A stretch of DNA of 64,000 nt, taken from assembly GCA_000831005.1 (NCBI GenBank), contig CP007152.1, positions 3,782,001 to 3,846,000 on the forward strand, read 5' to 3'. The notes beneath the pieces were generated by a model, which did no database searches, was not told where the DNA came from, and was given only the letters and a program-made list of their open reading frames with translations. Positions 9,894 to 21,098 of the stretch are shown one piece after another (position 1 is the stretch's first letter; the number at the start of each line of letters is the position of its first letter). The translations under genes were made by a program, and so were the position numbers. The stretch is from Marinobacter salarius (GTDB lineage: Bacteria > Pseudomonadota > Gammaproteobacteria > Pseudomonadales > Oleiphilaceae).

Positions 9894-11896
9894 ATGGATT
9901 TATCGTGGATGATGCCGGTAATTACCACCGTCGGTGTGGTGGTTCTGCTAATACTGGGTATTCTGGCCCTGTTCAAGGCGTTCTACCGAAAGGTGGATCA
10001 GGGGCAGGCGTTAATCGTGAACGACCTGTCGCCCACACCAAAGGTGTACTTCACCGGTGCTATGGTGCTGCCCGTTATCCATCGATCCGAAACCATGAAG
10101 ATTTCGGTAATCACCCTGGAACTGAACCGAACCGGCAAGGAAGGTTGATCTGTAAGGACAACTTGCGTGCGGATATTACGGTTGCATTTTACCTGCGAGT
10201 GAATGAAACGGCGGAAGACGTGCTGCGGGTGGCCAAGTCGGTGGGCGTTGGCCGGGCATCAGATCGGGAAGCGGTCAACCAGTTGTTCAATGCCAAGTTC
10301 AGCGAAGCGCTCAAGACGGTTGGTAAAAAACTGGAGTTCATGCAGCTCTTTGAGGAGCGCCAGCACTTCCGGGATTCCATTGTCGAGACCATCGGCGAGG
10401 ATCTGAACGGCTACGTCCTTGAGGATGTGGCCATCGATTATCTGGAGCAGACGCCGAAATCGTCCCTGGACTCGAACAACATCCTGGATTCGGAGGGCAT
10501 CAAGCGGATTACCGAAATCACCGCGATGCACAACGTAGAGACCAACCGCCTGGAACGTGACCAGGAGTTGGAGATCCAGCGCAAGAACGTGTCCGCCCGC
10601 GAGGCCTCGTTGGAGCTTGAGCGCAGTCAGTCCGATGCGGAAGCCCGACAGCAGCGTGAGATTGAAACCCTACAGGCCCGTGAGTCTTCTGAAACCGAGC
10701 AGGTACGTCAACAAGAGCGCGCGCGCGCGGAAGCGGCACGCATCAAGACCGATGAAGAACTGGCCATTGCGGATGAGAACAAGCAGCGCCAGATTGAAAT
10801 GGCCATGAAGGCGCGGGAACGGGCCGTGCAGATTGAGGAAGTGCGGATTCGCCAGGCTCGTGAACTGGAGGATGTTAACCGCGAACGGGCCGTGGAAATT
10901 GAACGAATCGGGATGGAAAAAGCGCTCGAAGAAGAGCGCAAGGAAATCGCCGACATCACCAGCCAGCGTATTGCCGTTGAGCGTAACGTGGCGGAAGAGG
11001 AAGAGAACATCAAGGATGTTCGCAACCGGTCCGAAGCTGAACGCCTGAAGGTTACGAAGGTGGTTGCCGCAGAGGCGGAAGCCGAAGAACTGAAACTGAT
11101 GGATGTGAAGGCGGCCGAGGCGGCCTTCGAACGCGCCAAGTTCGAGGCTGAGCAGGTTCGCGTGAAATCCCAGGCTGACCTGGATGCGGCCGAGAAAAAA
11201 TCGGTTGCGGATGAGAAACTGGCTCGCGGCCGTCAGGCGATGGCAGCTGCGGACGGTCTTGCTGAAGCACAGGTTAAGGAAGCACAGGCTTCTGCCATCC
11301 GTGCCGACGGCCTGGCGCATGCTGAGGTCAAGTCTGTTACTGCCAAGGCGGATGAAGAAGCCGGTATGGCCGAAGTCAGGGTGCTTGAACAGCGGCTCGA
11401 AACCGAAGCCCTGGGTGAAGAGAAACTGGGTGTTGCCAAGGCGGATGCCCGCAAAGCGATGGTGTTGGCCGAGGCAGAAGGCGAAGAACGCATGGGCCAC
11501 GCCAGGGCAGACGCCCGCGAAGCCATGGCCAAGGCGGAAGCTGCCGGCCTGGTAGAGAAGTTGAAGGCCTATGATGGCATGTCTGAGGAATCACGCCACT
11601 TCGAAGAGTTCCGTATGAACCTTGAAGTCCATGAGAAAGAAGTGATGGCACAGATCGAGGCCCAGAAGGCTGGAATGCTGGAGAATGGCCGGGTGATGGC
11701 GGCAGCCCTCAAGGATGCCAAGTTCGAGATGATCGGCGGTGATGGCGGCATCTTCGAAAAATTCGCCCAGGGCCTTGGCTACGGCAAGAGCGTCCAGGGT
11801 GTGCTGGACAAGTCACCCTCCCTGCAGGCGGCGCTGTCGGGGCTTGCTGGACGGGTTGCTGGTGACAAAGTCAGCCGAAACTCGGAAACCGCCTAA
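9894..11896 (+). CDS. yqiK: Flotillin/SPFH-domain protein, YqiK type (one frameshift)
   Basis: The ATG at 9894 follows CAGGAGAA. After 84 residues the frame stops, but the next frame continues the SPFH domain without loss (TGKEG then LICKDNLRADITVAF). A missing T in GGTTTG near 10145 restores a protein of about 667 residues. One N-terminal membrane helix (about residues 7-28) is followed by the SPFH domain to about 210, then a very long coiled coil rich in Glu, Ala and Arg, and a glycine-containing C-terminal tail. Flotillins scaffold ordered membrane domains. It lies between its YqiJ partner and the giant ATPase, with a hairpin after it. Confidence 0.9.
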
Positions 11897-11903
11897 AGCC
11901 CCG

Positions 11904-11937
11904 GTATCGCTGGCGCCTGATGTGGCGCCGGCGATAC
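11904..11937 (+). terminator. Intercistronic hairpin after the flotillin gene
   Basis: A 14-bp stem, GTATCGCTGGCGCC paired with GGCGCCGGCGATAC with one G-U pair, a 6-nt loop TGATGT, then TTTC. The T run is weak, so partial termination that lowers expression of the ATPase relative to the flotillin is plausible. Confidence 0.5.
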
Positions 11938-11978
11938 TTTCACCATTCAGGTTTTCCCTACGTTCAGGATGATTTGGT

Positions 11979-14900
11979 ATGTCGACGGATCGCACCGGCC
12001 TCGAGAGCATTGTTCAGGAAGGCTCTGCCTTTGAAACCATTCAGCGACGGCTCGTTGATCAGGGCGAGCAGCTCAGGGAGCGGGTTTCCGGGCTGAACAA
12101 GGCTCGGGAAGATATCTTTGGCAGCGCCGGCATGAGTGTGCTGGGCCGTGCCCGGGCGAGAACCGAAAGCAATGCGGTGGCGCGGGATGTGGTGCGTCTG
12201 GGGGACAAACTGCTGTTCGGCTTCAACCTGCAGTTGGGGCTACGCAAGACCCTGGCCATTGAGGATGTCTTCAGGTTGTATCACCTGAACGATGGCGACA
12301 GTGGTTTTGAAATGACCGAAGCCGCCATCGACGGCTCCTTCCTGAGCAATGATCGGTTTGCTACCGATTTCCGGGAGCTGCAGCAGTACTACAATACGGC
12401 CACCCTGTCACAGCTGGTCATTCTCAAGGGCATGCTGTTAATGGCCTTCCGCATCGGTGACAAGCTGGACGACTTACGGGTATTCCGCTGGGAGCTGAAA
12501 CCCGATGGCGAGGTGAGCCGGTATATCGACAACGTGGTGAGCGGGATCTTACCTATCCGGATCGTTTCAGTTTTCCGTGGAAAACCGTGGGTCGCGACAG
12601 CCAGGTTCAAGGCCGTTCACCGCATCTGAACATTGCCGACACCCTGTTTGTGGATAACCTGCGGGGCGATATCACGTTCAAGGTGGAGAACAATACCGCA
12701 ACGGGAGAGGGCATCTATGCAGACCCGGTAGAGTCCGATTCGCAGTCCCTGGACGACGCCTCGTTCGACTATGCCGACCTGGGGGAAATCCTGCTGGTTC
12801 GGATCCTGCCCTTCAACGAGGAGCGCTGGCGTTACTACCTGTTCAACCGCAGCCAGCGCAGGATAGAGCGAGTGGATGCCATGGCCGGCTCGGTTGCATC
12901 CCTGCCCGATAACCATGGCCTTATCTTTCCCTCCGGCTCGTACCTGACGACCGGTGAGCTGAAGACCTTCCAGATTCCCGAGGGTGACTTCCGCCTCAAA
13001 AGAACCCTGCGGGCGCCGAATGGCGAGGATATGCTCTACGTATTTTTTGAGCAACTCACCGGGCAGGTCATCCTCTACCGCTATAACCTGATTCGCAAAC
13101 AGGTTGACGTACCGCTTGCCGGGCACGGTTACGCCCTGTTCGAAAATGGCCATCTGGTGATCTTCAACGCCGACAGCGAACCTACCCTGGTGCACCCGCT
13201 GCAGGTCTGGGAAACCCCATTCACGTCAGAGAGCTATCATGCCGAGGCGAGCGTGGCCAACGATTCGGAACTGGCGCGAATCGGTAACCCGGAACTGGTT
13301 CGAGGTATTGCGGAACTCAACACCGTGATTGGCCTGGTGGCGTCGAAGAGCGCCAGCGAGCGCCATTTTACCGGCCTGATTCGAACCATCGACCGTATCC
13401 TTGATCAGTTTTTCTGGCTGTCTGGCCGCCAGGAAGAGCAGCTGTTTACAGGGCTCTACCAGCAACTTACCACCATTCGCGGCACCGCCGAACTGGTGCT
13501 GGATGAGTACGAAAAGGTCCAGAGCATCCGTGCGCAGACGGCGACCGCCATCAAAGAGGTGGCGGACGAGCAGGCGTCCCTGATGAGGGACATGAAGCCG
13601 GACAGCTGGAAAGCCCCCGACCAGTTCGTCAGCTACCTGGCCCGCCTGCGGGAACACCGGGGCCGGGTTCGCACCCTGAATGATCGTCGCTACGCCGACA
13701 AACCTCGTATTGAAACACTGGAAAAAGAGCTCTCCGACGCGGAGGAGCGCCTGACCGAGCGAACGTTCCGTTTCCTGGCGTCGCCCGAGGCCCTGGACGG
13801 CTACCGTAAAACGTTGAACGAGCTTCAGGCCGACCTGGCTGAAGCGGAAAACCGGGACGCCCTGGAAAAAATCGTCAAACGCTATCGGGAGCTGACGTCG
13901 GGCCTTGATATGATCCAGGGCATGTTGGCTCCATGGCGGGCGATGATGCGGCACTGGAAACCGCCATTACCAACAACATTTCCGGTATCTACGCCACCAT
14001 CAACCAGCAGCGCTCAGAAGCGGAGATCCGCCTGAAGGAGCAGGGCAGTACCGAGGCCAGGGCTCAGTTTGCCGCGCGCCTCCGGTTGTTCGAACAGAGC
14101 CTGGCCAACGGCGTCAGCACCCTGATGGATGTGCGTGAGTGTGACGGGTTGATGACCCGCCTGCTCGATCAGCTGCAGGAACTGGAAAGCCAGTTCGGCG
14201 AATACGATGAGTTCCTGGCCGCTATCCTGGAACAGCGCGAAAACGCCCACGAGAGCATCGAAGCCCGCCGCCAACAGCTTCAGGATCAGCAGCAGCGCCG
14301 GGTCACCACATTGACGGATGCCGCTGAGCGCATTCTGAAAAACGTCCGTCGCCGCACCGAACGCTTCTCCAGCCCGGAAGAATTGCACTCCTTCTTTGCC
14401 TCGGACGCCATGGTGTCCCGGCTGCGCAGTATGGCCGGGGAGTTGCGGGAGCTGGGCGCCGCCATGGAGGCGGACGATTGCCTGGGCCAGTTAAAGGCGG
14501 CCCAGGATACCGCCCTTCGCAGTGTCCGGGACAAGGCGGATATCTTCGAGGATGGCGGTGCGGTTATCCGCCTGGGCAAGCACAAGTTCAGCGTAAACAG
14601 CAGGAGCTGGACCTGACATTGATCCCGCGGGATGACCATGTGCTGCTGCACCTGACCGGTACCCAGTATTACGAGCGGCTGGACGAGCCGGAGCTGGACC
14701 GCCTGCGGGGCTACTGGAACATGAGTCAGCCGTCCGAATCCGACAGGGTTTACCGGGGGGAATACCTGGCGGCCCTGGTGATTGAAGAGTTCCAGAAAAC
14801 GTCCGATCTGCCGGTGAATGTGGCCGACCTGGAAGAACTGACCGGACATATTCGCAGCTTTGCCTCACCCCGTTACCGGGAAGGGTATGAAAAGGGCATC

Positions 14901-17068
14901 CACGATCACGATGCGGCTCTGATTGTCAGCACCCTGTGGCCTGCCATCCAGAGTGCTGGCCTGCTCCGGTTCAGCCCTCGCTCGCGGGCATTGGCGACGT
15001 TGTTCTGGGCTGAACTGAGCCAGCAGCAGGCGCTTGCGCGGCAAATTCGCGCCCGCTGCCTGTCGGCAGGTATCCTCAGCCGCCTGATGCAGTCGAACGA
15101 ACTGCGGCAATCCCTGGAGCAGGAGCTTGGCCCGAAACTATCCGAATTCGTGGAAGCGCACGGGTTGTTACTGGCGGACAAAGGCAGCGCCGAACGAACG
15201 CTGATCGATTCTGCTGCCCAATACCTTGTGCGGCAACTGGCGGAAGAAACCGACACCTTCGAGATTACCCGCTACGCCAGTGAACTGGCCTCCGGTTTTA
15301 CCGAAGCCTGAAGCGGGACAATCAGTATGCCCAGTACCGGAATGCCCTTGATGCAGTGGCCGGCAACCCGCGGCACGCTGGACCATTACCAGCCACTGGC
15401 TGAAGGCCTGGATGAACAAGGCGGATCAGCAGCACCTTCTGCATTACCTGCCGGAAGTGGTGGCCATACTGAATGTGGATGAGGCCCTGAAAACCAGCGT
15501 ACGTAGCGTGGAGCTGGCATTCCATGTGGAGGAGCTGCTTGGTCAGCATTCACGGATTGAAGAACGTACCCTTAGCCTGCAACTGGACGAGTTTGATGAG
15601 CGCCTGCGCTATCACCGCAAGGAAATTATTCCTGGCTGGCAGCAACTGCAGGAAGTCCGCCACAAGGTGCTGGAGCGCTGGCGCGACCAGCTTCGTCTGG
15701 AGGAATTCCGCCCAAGGCCGCTGTCTTCTTTCGTGCGTAACAAACTGATCAGCGAAAGCTACCTGCCCATCATCGGTGATAACCTCGCCAAGCAGATGGG
15801 TACCGCTGGCGAAGACCGGAGAACCGACCAGTCCGGCCTGCTGATGATGATCTCGCCTCCCGGTTACGGTAAAACCACCCTGATGGAATACGTGGCCAAC
15901 CGCCTGGGCCTGATCTTCATGAAGATCAACTGCCCGAGCCTGGGCCATGATGTGACGTCCCTGGATCCAGAGAAGGCGCCGCATTCCACCGCCGAGGCGG
16001 AGCTGATCAAACTGAACCTGGCCCTGGAAATGGGCAACAACGTGATGCTGTATCTCGACGATATCCAGCACACCCATCCCGAATTCCTGCAGAAATTCAT
16101 TTCCCTGTGTGATGGCACCCGGCGTATTGAAGGCGTATGGCGTGGCCGTACACGCACCTACGACATGCGGGGCAAACGTTTCTGCGTGGTTATGGCCGGT
16201 AACCCCTACACCGAGAGCGGTGAGATGTTCAAAGTGCCGGACATGCTTGCCAACCGGGCGGATATCTACAACCTGGGCGATGTGCTCTCAGGCATGGAGC
16301 ACGCGTTTGCCCTGTCGTACATTGAAAACAGCCTGAGCTCCAACCGGTGCTGGCCCCCCTGGCCACTCGTGGCATGTCGGACTTTTACCGATTTGCGGAT
16401 CTTGCCGAAGGCAAGGCCGTGGCGGATTCGGACTTCGAGTACGACTACAGCGCGGCCGAGCGGGATGAAATCGTTTCCCTACTCAAGAAAATGATCCGGG
16501 TGCGGGAGACCGTGCTCCGGGTAAACCAGGCCTATATTGCCTCCAGTGCCCAGGCGGAAGCTACCGCATCGAGCCAACCTTCAAGCTCCAGGGAAGTTAC
16601 CGCAACATGAACAAGCTGGCGGAGAAGCTTTCGCCGGTGATGAGTGATGGCGAACTCGAAGCTGATTGACGACCACTACCAGGGCGAAGCCCAGTTGCTG
16701 ACCCAGGGGGCGGAAGAGAACCTACTCAAGCTGAAACAGATGCGCGGCACCCTGACCGAAGCTGATGCGGCTCGTTGGCAGTCGATCTGTGAAGAATACC
16801 GTCGTCGTCAGGAAGCCGGCGGCGATGAGGAAACCGGTGTGAAGGTGGTGCGCCAGCTAGGACTGATTGGGGAGCACATGCAGCAACTGGCCCAGCAATT
16901 GGCGTCGGGCCTGGACAACCGCAAGGAAAAGACCCCGGATCTCGAAAGGCCCTGGGCCAACTGTCACGTTCCATGGAGACTGGCCTGATCGAGGGTCTGC
17001 AGACGGTTCAGCTCAACCCCGCTGTCACCGTTAACCTGGACAGCCCGCCCCAGGTAGGCGATGCCTGA
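11979..17068 (+). CDS. Giant AAA+ ATPase of the flotillin/PspA cluster ('DNA repair ATPase' type), frameshifted
   Basis: One protein of about 1,695 residues is spread over three frames, with changes near 12560, 13930, 14598, 15310, 15378, 16337, 16565, 16661 and 16950. At most of these a single lost base in a run (for example GCCCTG read as GCCTG, AACCCG as AACCG) explains the shift. The order is an N-terminal helical domain, a beta-rich middle, a long coiled coil (about residues 480-830), a helical region and a C-terminal MoxR-like AAA+ module. That module carries Walker A in SPPGYGKTTLMEY (about 15855-15890), Walker B in VMLYLDDIQHTHPEF and a GNPYTESGEMF segment. Relatives next to flotillin and PspA genes are usually named DNA repair ATPase; a remodelling role at the membrane fits the neighbourhood better (inference). 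The stop overlaps the next start (TGATG). Confidence 0.75.
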
Positions 17069-17217
17069 TGGCCTTTGCACGGATCTTTGAGGAAGCGATT
17101 GTACCTTTGGTGAAAACCATGGATGGCAAGCTGGATCTTGATCTGAAAACCCAGAACGAAATGAGCCGTGTATTGAGGGTGGTTCGGGAACTGCAGGAGC
17201 GATTGCTGGCAGGGTGA
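17068..17217 (+). CDS. 49-residue protein coupled to the giant ATPase gene
   Basis: The ATG at 17068 shares one base with the ATPase stop (TGATG), a common coupling arrangement. The product is a short amphipathic helical protein (MAFARIFEEAIVPLVKTMDG and on) with no signal peptide. Overlap and codon usage like the neighbour support a real gene; a mis-framed extension of the ATPase is the alternative, given the indels in this region. Confidence 0.4.
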   Translation: MAFARIFEEAIVPLVKTMDGKLDLDLKTQNEMSRVLRVVRELQERLLAG

Positions 17218-17286
17218 TGCTGACAGCGGTTTGAAATACGCAAGAGCTTGTTACTGATACAAATTTCTCGATATGGAATCAAAATT

Positions 17287-17730
17287 ATGAAAGGACTCCT
17301 ACTCCTCCTCTGCCTCCTAATTACCCCCATCACCCAGGCCGGTACCTACCGCTGGGTCGATGAAAACGGCCAGACCCACTTCGGGGACCGACCGCCGGTG
17401 AATGCAGCCTCTGATGAAGTAGAGCTAAAAGCCCCCGCACCGTCTTCGGATGCCGATGCCCGCGCGCGCAAGGAGCGGATGAATGAATTCCTCGAGCAAA
17501 CCGAGCAGGAGCGGGCTGAGCGCAATGAAGCGAAAGCCAAGCAGGAGGCGAAAGCGGCAAAGCATGAGGCTCTTTGTGAGTCCTTACGGGCGCGGTTGAA
17601 GCATCTTAAGAGCGTTTCACGTATGTACCGGCTGAACAAGGAGGGCGAGCGGGTGTTTGTCGACGATGAGGAGAATGAGCGTATCCGTCAGGAGTTTCGT
17701 GCCAAGGTACAGAGTGAATGCGGCACCTGA
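17287..17730 (+). CDS. DUF4124 domain periplasmic protein
   Basis: 147 residues from the ATG at 17287, which gives a clean signal peptide (MKGLLLLLCLLITPITQAGT). The mature N-terminus YRWVDENGQTHFGDRPP is the DUF4124 signature. A charged coiled coil rich in Glu, Lys and Arg follows. Function unknown. It overlaps the start of the ligase gene by 13 nt, so the two are cotranscribed. Confidence 0.8.
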   Translation: MKGLLLLLCLLITPITQAGTYRWVDENGQTHFGDRPPVNAASDEVELKAPAPSSDADARARKERMNEFLEQTEQERAERNEAKAKQEAKAAKHEALCESLRARLKHLKSVSRMYRLNKEGERVFVDDEENERIRQEFRAKVQSECGT

Positions 17731-18564
17731 TTGCGTTCTGGTTTTCTTTTACTCTCTTTGCAGCGTTCAACGCCCATGCAGAACCACCGGAACTGGCGCT
17801 GGCCGGTGTTTACGAGGAGGGCGTTGCCCTCGATGATTATTGGGTAAGCGAGAAACTGGACGGTGTACGGGCCTATTGGGACGGTGAGCGGTTCTGGTCC
17901 CGGGGTGGCAACGAGTATCGGGCGCCTGACTGGTTTACTGAGGGCTTTCCCGATGTGCCCATGGACGGCGAACTCTGGATGGGGCGAGGCCGGTTTGCGG
18001 AGCTGTCCGGCGCGGTGCGCCGGCTGGAACCGGTTGATCCCAGTTGGCGCCAGATCCGGTTTATGGTGTTTGACCTTCCGGCGCTCGATCAGCCTTTGCT
18101 GAACGTGTTGCGGCTATGGAAGCGTTGGTGCAGCCATCACCGTCGCCATTCCTGGCCATGGTCGTGCAACGTAAGGCCACGGATCATGAGCGTTTGATGT
18201 CGGCGCTGGACAAGGTGGTGTCCGAGGGCGGCGAGGGTTTGATGCTGCGTCGCGGCGGCAGCCTTCATTCAACTGGCCGTTCAGATGATCTGTTGAAGGT
18301 GAAGCGTTACGACGATGCCGAGGCGGTCGTGGTGGCGCATCTTGCCGGTAGCGGAAAATACGAAGGCATGCTTGGATCAGTTCGAGTAAGGCGGAATGAT
18401 GGCCGCCAGTTCCACATTGGTACCGGGTTCAGTGATGAGCAACGGGAAAATCCGCCGCCGGTTGGGGCTACCATTACCTATAAATATTACGGCTTCACGT
18501 CGACAGGCTTCCCAGATTTGCCAGTTTTCTGCGGATTCGCAATGACGAACCCGAGGCGCCGTGA
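17718..18564 (+). CDS. Exported ATP-dependent DNA ligase (Lig E type), two frameshifts
   Basis: A signal peptide (residues 1-21, ending AFNAHA) is followed by nucleotidyltransferase motif I EKLDGVRAYW with the adenylated Lys, motif III MDGELWMGRGRF, motif IV GEGLMLRRGG, motif V LLKVKRY and an OB domain ending YKYYGFTSTG. Frame changes near 18110 (GGG to GG) and 18513 (CCCC to CCC) are needed; the corrected end reads RFASFLRIRNDEPEAP with stop at 18562-18564. The length, about 282 residues, fits the minimal periplasmic ligases (Lig E) that seal nicks in extracellular or incoming DNA, a family linked to competence. It has no BRCT or zinc domain. Confidence 0.85.
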
Positions 18565-18768
18565 TCCTGGGGCGCTCAATTACGAGGTCTTCATCTACCG
18601 CCCCATACCTTGTGCTACAGTGGTTTTAACCGTGGTCGTTCTATATCTTTCCATGGTTGCTGAATGCCAGCTCTGTCAGGGCAACCCTGATGCCGGTAGT
18701 CAGTGGACAATGTGAATCGTTACCGAAAGCCGAAATAGCAGTACGACATACTGATAAGGAGGCAACAA

Positions 18769-19092
18769 ATGGAAGCGAAATCCAGTCAGAACGAGTACGA
18801 GCAGGTCAGGCAAGATTTGCAGCAACTTCGCGAAGATCTCTCCAAGCTCACCAAAGCCGTTGCTGATGGGCAAAAGAGCAATATCAGTAGTCTTCGTGAT
18901 GAAATTCGCCGGGAAAGCCGTGAGGCCTTTGATCAGGTCCGGCAACGCGGTGATGAGGCCTTCAACCGTGCCCGGGATGCGAGCAGTAAAGCGGTGCACG
19001 ATGTTGAGCACAAAATCGAGGAGCGGCCGTTCCTGAGTGTTGTGCTCATGTTCCTCGCAGGCTTGTTGGTTGGCCGGTTGCTGGATCGCTGA
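18769..19092 (+). CDS. DUF883/ElaB-like membrane-anchored protein
   Basis: 107 residues. A long amphipathic coiled coil (residues 5-85) ends in a single C-terminal membrane helix, FLSVVLMFLAGLLVGRLLDR, the hallmark of the DUF883/ElaB/YqjD family of stationary-phase inner-membrane proteins that can bind ribosomes. AAGGAGG sits just ahead of the ATG. The next gene starts 2 nt later. Confidence 0.8.
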   Translation: MEAKSSQNEYEQVRQDLQQLREDLSKLTKAVADGQKSNISSLRDEIRRESREAFDQVRQRGDEAFNRARDASSKAVHDVEHKIEERPFLSVVLMFLAGLLVGRLLDR

Positions 19093-19094
19093 TC

Positions 19095-19604
19095 ATGCCC
19101 GATTCCGCCTGGTTACAGGGCGTCTTGCGCAAGGCAGTCGCGGCCATCATTGGTTTTATGCTGGCCTTTGTGTTGCTGGTCGCCCTGTTGATTACCGGTT
19201 TTTACATGCTCGTCAATGCCGCCATGCTGGCTTTATCGCCCGTGATGGGGGAGGCCGGCGCCATGGCGGTGACGGGCATGTCCTGCCTGTTGTTGCTGGC
19301 GTTGTTTTTCTATCGAATGACTCGTCCGGCTACGTCCAAGAAAACCGCCAGTGCCGCCGGTGAGGGTGATGACCAGTCTTCCACGTCACCAATCGATGCC
19401 ATCAGAGACCTTGTCCGCAACAATCCACTGGAAGCGGTGTTTGCGGCATTTACTCTTGGTGTGGTGGAGCAGGGTGATCCTCGCCTGAAGTCACTGCTGT
19501 TGCAGGGCGGCATGGTCCTGATGAAGGAAGCTGAGGCCGAGCAGGCCCGAGACAAAGACAAAACGGACTCACGGGAAAGTGGCACGGACGCGCCAGTCAC
19601 ATGA
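19095..19604 (+). CDS. Inner-membrane protein, YqjE/phage-holin-III-like
   Basis: 169 residues with two membrane helices (about 15-45 and 55-75), then a polar linker and a helical C-terminal part (DAIRDLVRNNPLEAVFAAFTLG). It is immediately downstream of the DUF883 gene, as yqjE follows yqjD in E. coli. Function unknown; probably part of the same membrane-associated stationary-phase unit. Confidence 0.6.
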   Translation: MPDSAWLQGVLRKAVAAIIGFMLAFVLLVALLITGFYMLVNAAMLALSPVMGEAGAMAVTGMSCLLLLALFFYRMTRPATSKKTASAAGEGDDQSSTSPIDAIRDLVRNNPLEAVFAAFTLGVVEQGDPRLKSLLLQGGMVLMKEAEAEQARDKDKTDSRESGTDAPVT

Positions 19605-19675
19605 TCGTCACCTGAGCGTAACCCCCCGCGCCGACAATAGCCGTGCAGTACCATTCATTGCACAGGGAGCTTGTT

Positions 19676-20995
19676 ATGAAGTTACGCACGTTACTGGTTA
19701 TGGCATTACTGATGTCTCTATTCTCTGCCGCCCATGCGGCACCGGATTGGCATGGCAAGGAGGATCGTTGGACTCCGCCAGGCCTTGAAAAATGGCACGA
19801 CAAGTGGCCGGATCTGAAGGACAGACATCACCGGGGTAAACGCGAGGTCCATCTGGGGCCGCGCCCGTTCTGGCTGGTGGAAGACATGGATGAGGGGCGC
19901 CTGAAAGACCGGCTCCAGTCCTGCCGCGCCGACAAAATCCGTCCTACGGATTTCTCCATCGGCCATCGGGGTGCGCCGTTGCAGTTCCCGGAACACACGC
20001 TTGAATCCTATGTTGCGGCCGCCCAGATGGGGGCTGGCATCCTGGAGTGCGATGTTGCCTTTACCAAGGATCGGGAGCTGGTTTGCCGTCACGCACAGAA
20101 TGATCTCCATACCACCACCAACATCGTGACGATTCCGGAACTGAACGCCAAGTGTACGCAGCCGTTTGTCCCGGCGGACCCGGCAAGTGGCACTGAGGCG
20201 CAGGCAGAATGCCGCACCAGCGATATCACGCTGGAGGAGTTCAAGTCACTGGAAGGCAAGATGGACGCCTTCAACCCCATGGCAACCACGCCGGAGGAGT
20301 ACCTGGAAGGCACGGCAGACTGGCGCACGGAGCTTTACAGCAGTCGCGGCACCCTGTTGACCCATAAAGAGAGCATCGAACTCTTTAAACGACTGGGTGT
20401 GAAGTTCACGCCGGAACTGAAAACGCCGGTGGTTGAGATGCCCTATGAGGGCGACTACAGCCAGGAAGATTACGCCCGCCAGATGATTCAGGATTACGTT
20501 GAAGCCGGCGTGAACCCGAGGGATGTCTGGCCGCAGTCGTTCCTGCTGGATGATGTACTGTTCTGGGTCAATGAAACGCCGCGGTTTGGACGACAGGCTG
20601 TGTTTCTGGATCAGGAGCCGCTGACACCGGAGAATTCCTCCCTGGCGTGGATGGAAAGCCTGTCTGCGCAAGGCGTGAATATCCTGGCCCCCGCATTGTG
20701 GAAAATGTTGACCCTGGATGGCCACCAGCAGATCGTGCCGTCGGACTACGCTGAAAACGCCAAGGCAGCGGGGCTGGATATGATCGCCTGGACGGTCGAG
20801 CGTAGTGGTCCGTTGGCCAATGGCGGGGGTTGGTATCACCAGACCATCACCGACGCCATCAATAACGACGGCGACGTGTTCAATGTGATTGACGTGCTGG
20901 CCCGGGAGGTTGGGGTGATTGGTATCTTCTCGGACTGGCCGGCCACCACCACTTTCTACGCCAACTGCATGGGGCTTGCCGGCCGGGGCCATTGA
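19676..20995 (+). CDS. Periplasmic glycerophosphodiester phosphodiesterase
   Basis: 439 residues from the ATG at 19676. A signal peptide (MKLRTLLVMALLMSLFSAAHA) precedes a GDPD barrel. The active-site His is in SIGHRGAPLQFPEHTLES, the metal-binding Glu/Asp in GILECDVAFTKD and the second His in CRHAQNDLH. The enzyme hydrolyses deacylated phospholipids to glycerol-3-phosphate and an alcohol, supplying glycerol phosphate and phosphate. Insertions around residues 150-240 make it longer than E. coli GlpQ. Its product links functionally to the glycerol genes at the far end of the window. Confidence 0.88.
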   Translation: MKLRTLLVMALLMSLFSAAHAAPDWHGKEDRWTPPGLEKWHDKWPDLKDRHHRGKREVHLGPRPFWLVEDMDEGRLKDRLQSCRADKIRPTDFSIGHRGAPLQFPEHTLESYVAAAQMGAGILECDVAFTKDRELVCRHAQNDLHTTTNIVTIPELNAKCTQPFVPADPASGTEAQAECRTSDITLEEFKSLEGKMDAFNPMATTPEEYLEGTADWRTELYSSRGTLLTHKESIELFKRLGVKFTPELKTPVVEMPYEGDYSQEDYARQMIQDYVEAGVNPRDVWPQSFLLDDVLFWVNETPRFGRQAVFLDQEPLTPENSSLAWMESLSAQGVNILAPALWKMLTLDGHQQIVPSDYAENAKAAGLDMIAWTVERSGPLANGGGWYHQTITDAINNDGDVFNVIDVLAREVGVIGIFSDWPATTTFYANCMGLAGRGH

Positions 20996-21098
20996 AGGTC
21001 AGTTGCCTCGACGCCGTAAACTGGTGAAAATTCAGCCAATCGTTAATGCCGTTATCGGAGTAGACTGGTGATAACTCATCAAACGGTAGCGGTTGTGC

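Noticed and set aside
10670..11500. 276-residue minus-strand ORF
   Set aside because: Mirror of the flotillin coiled coil; its Phe/Leu/His-rich composition is what the antisense of Glu/Lys/Ala codons gives.
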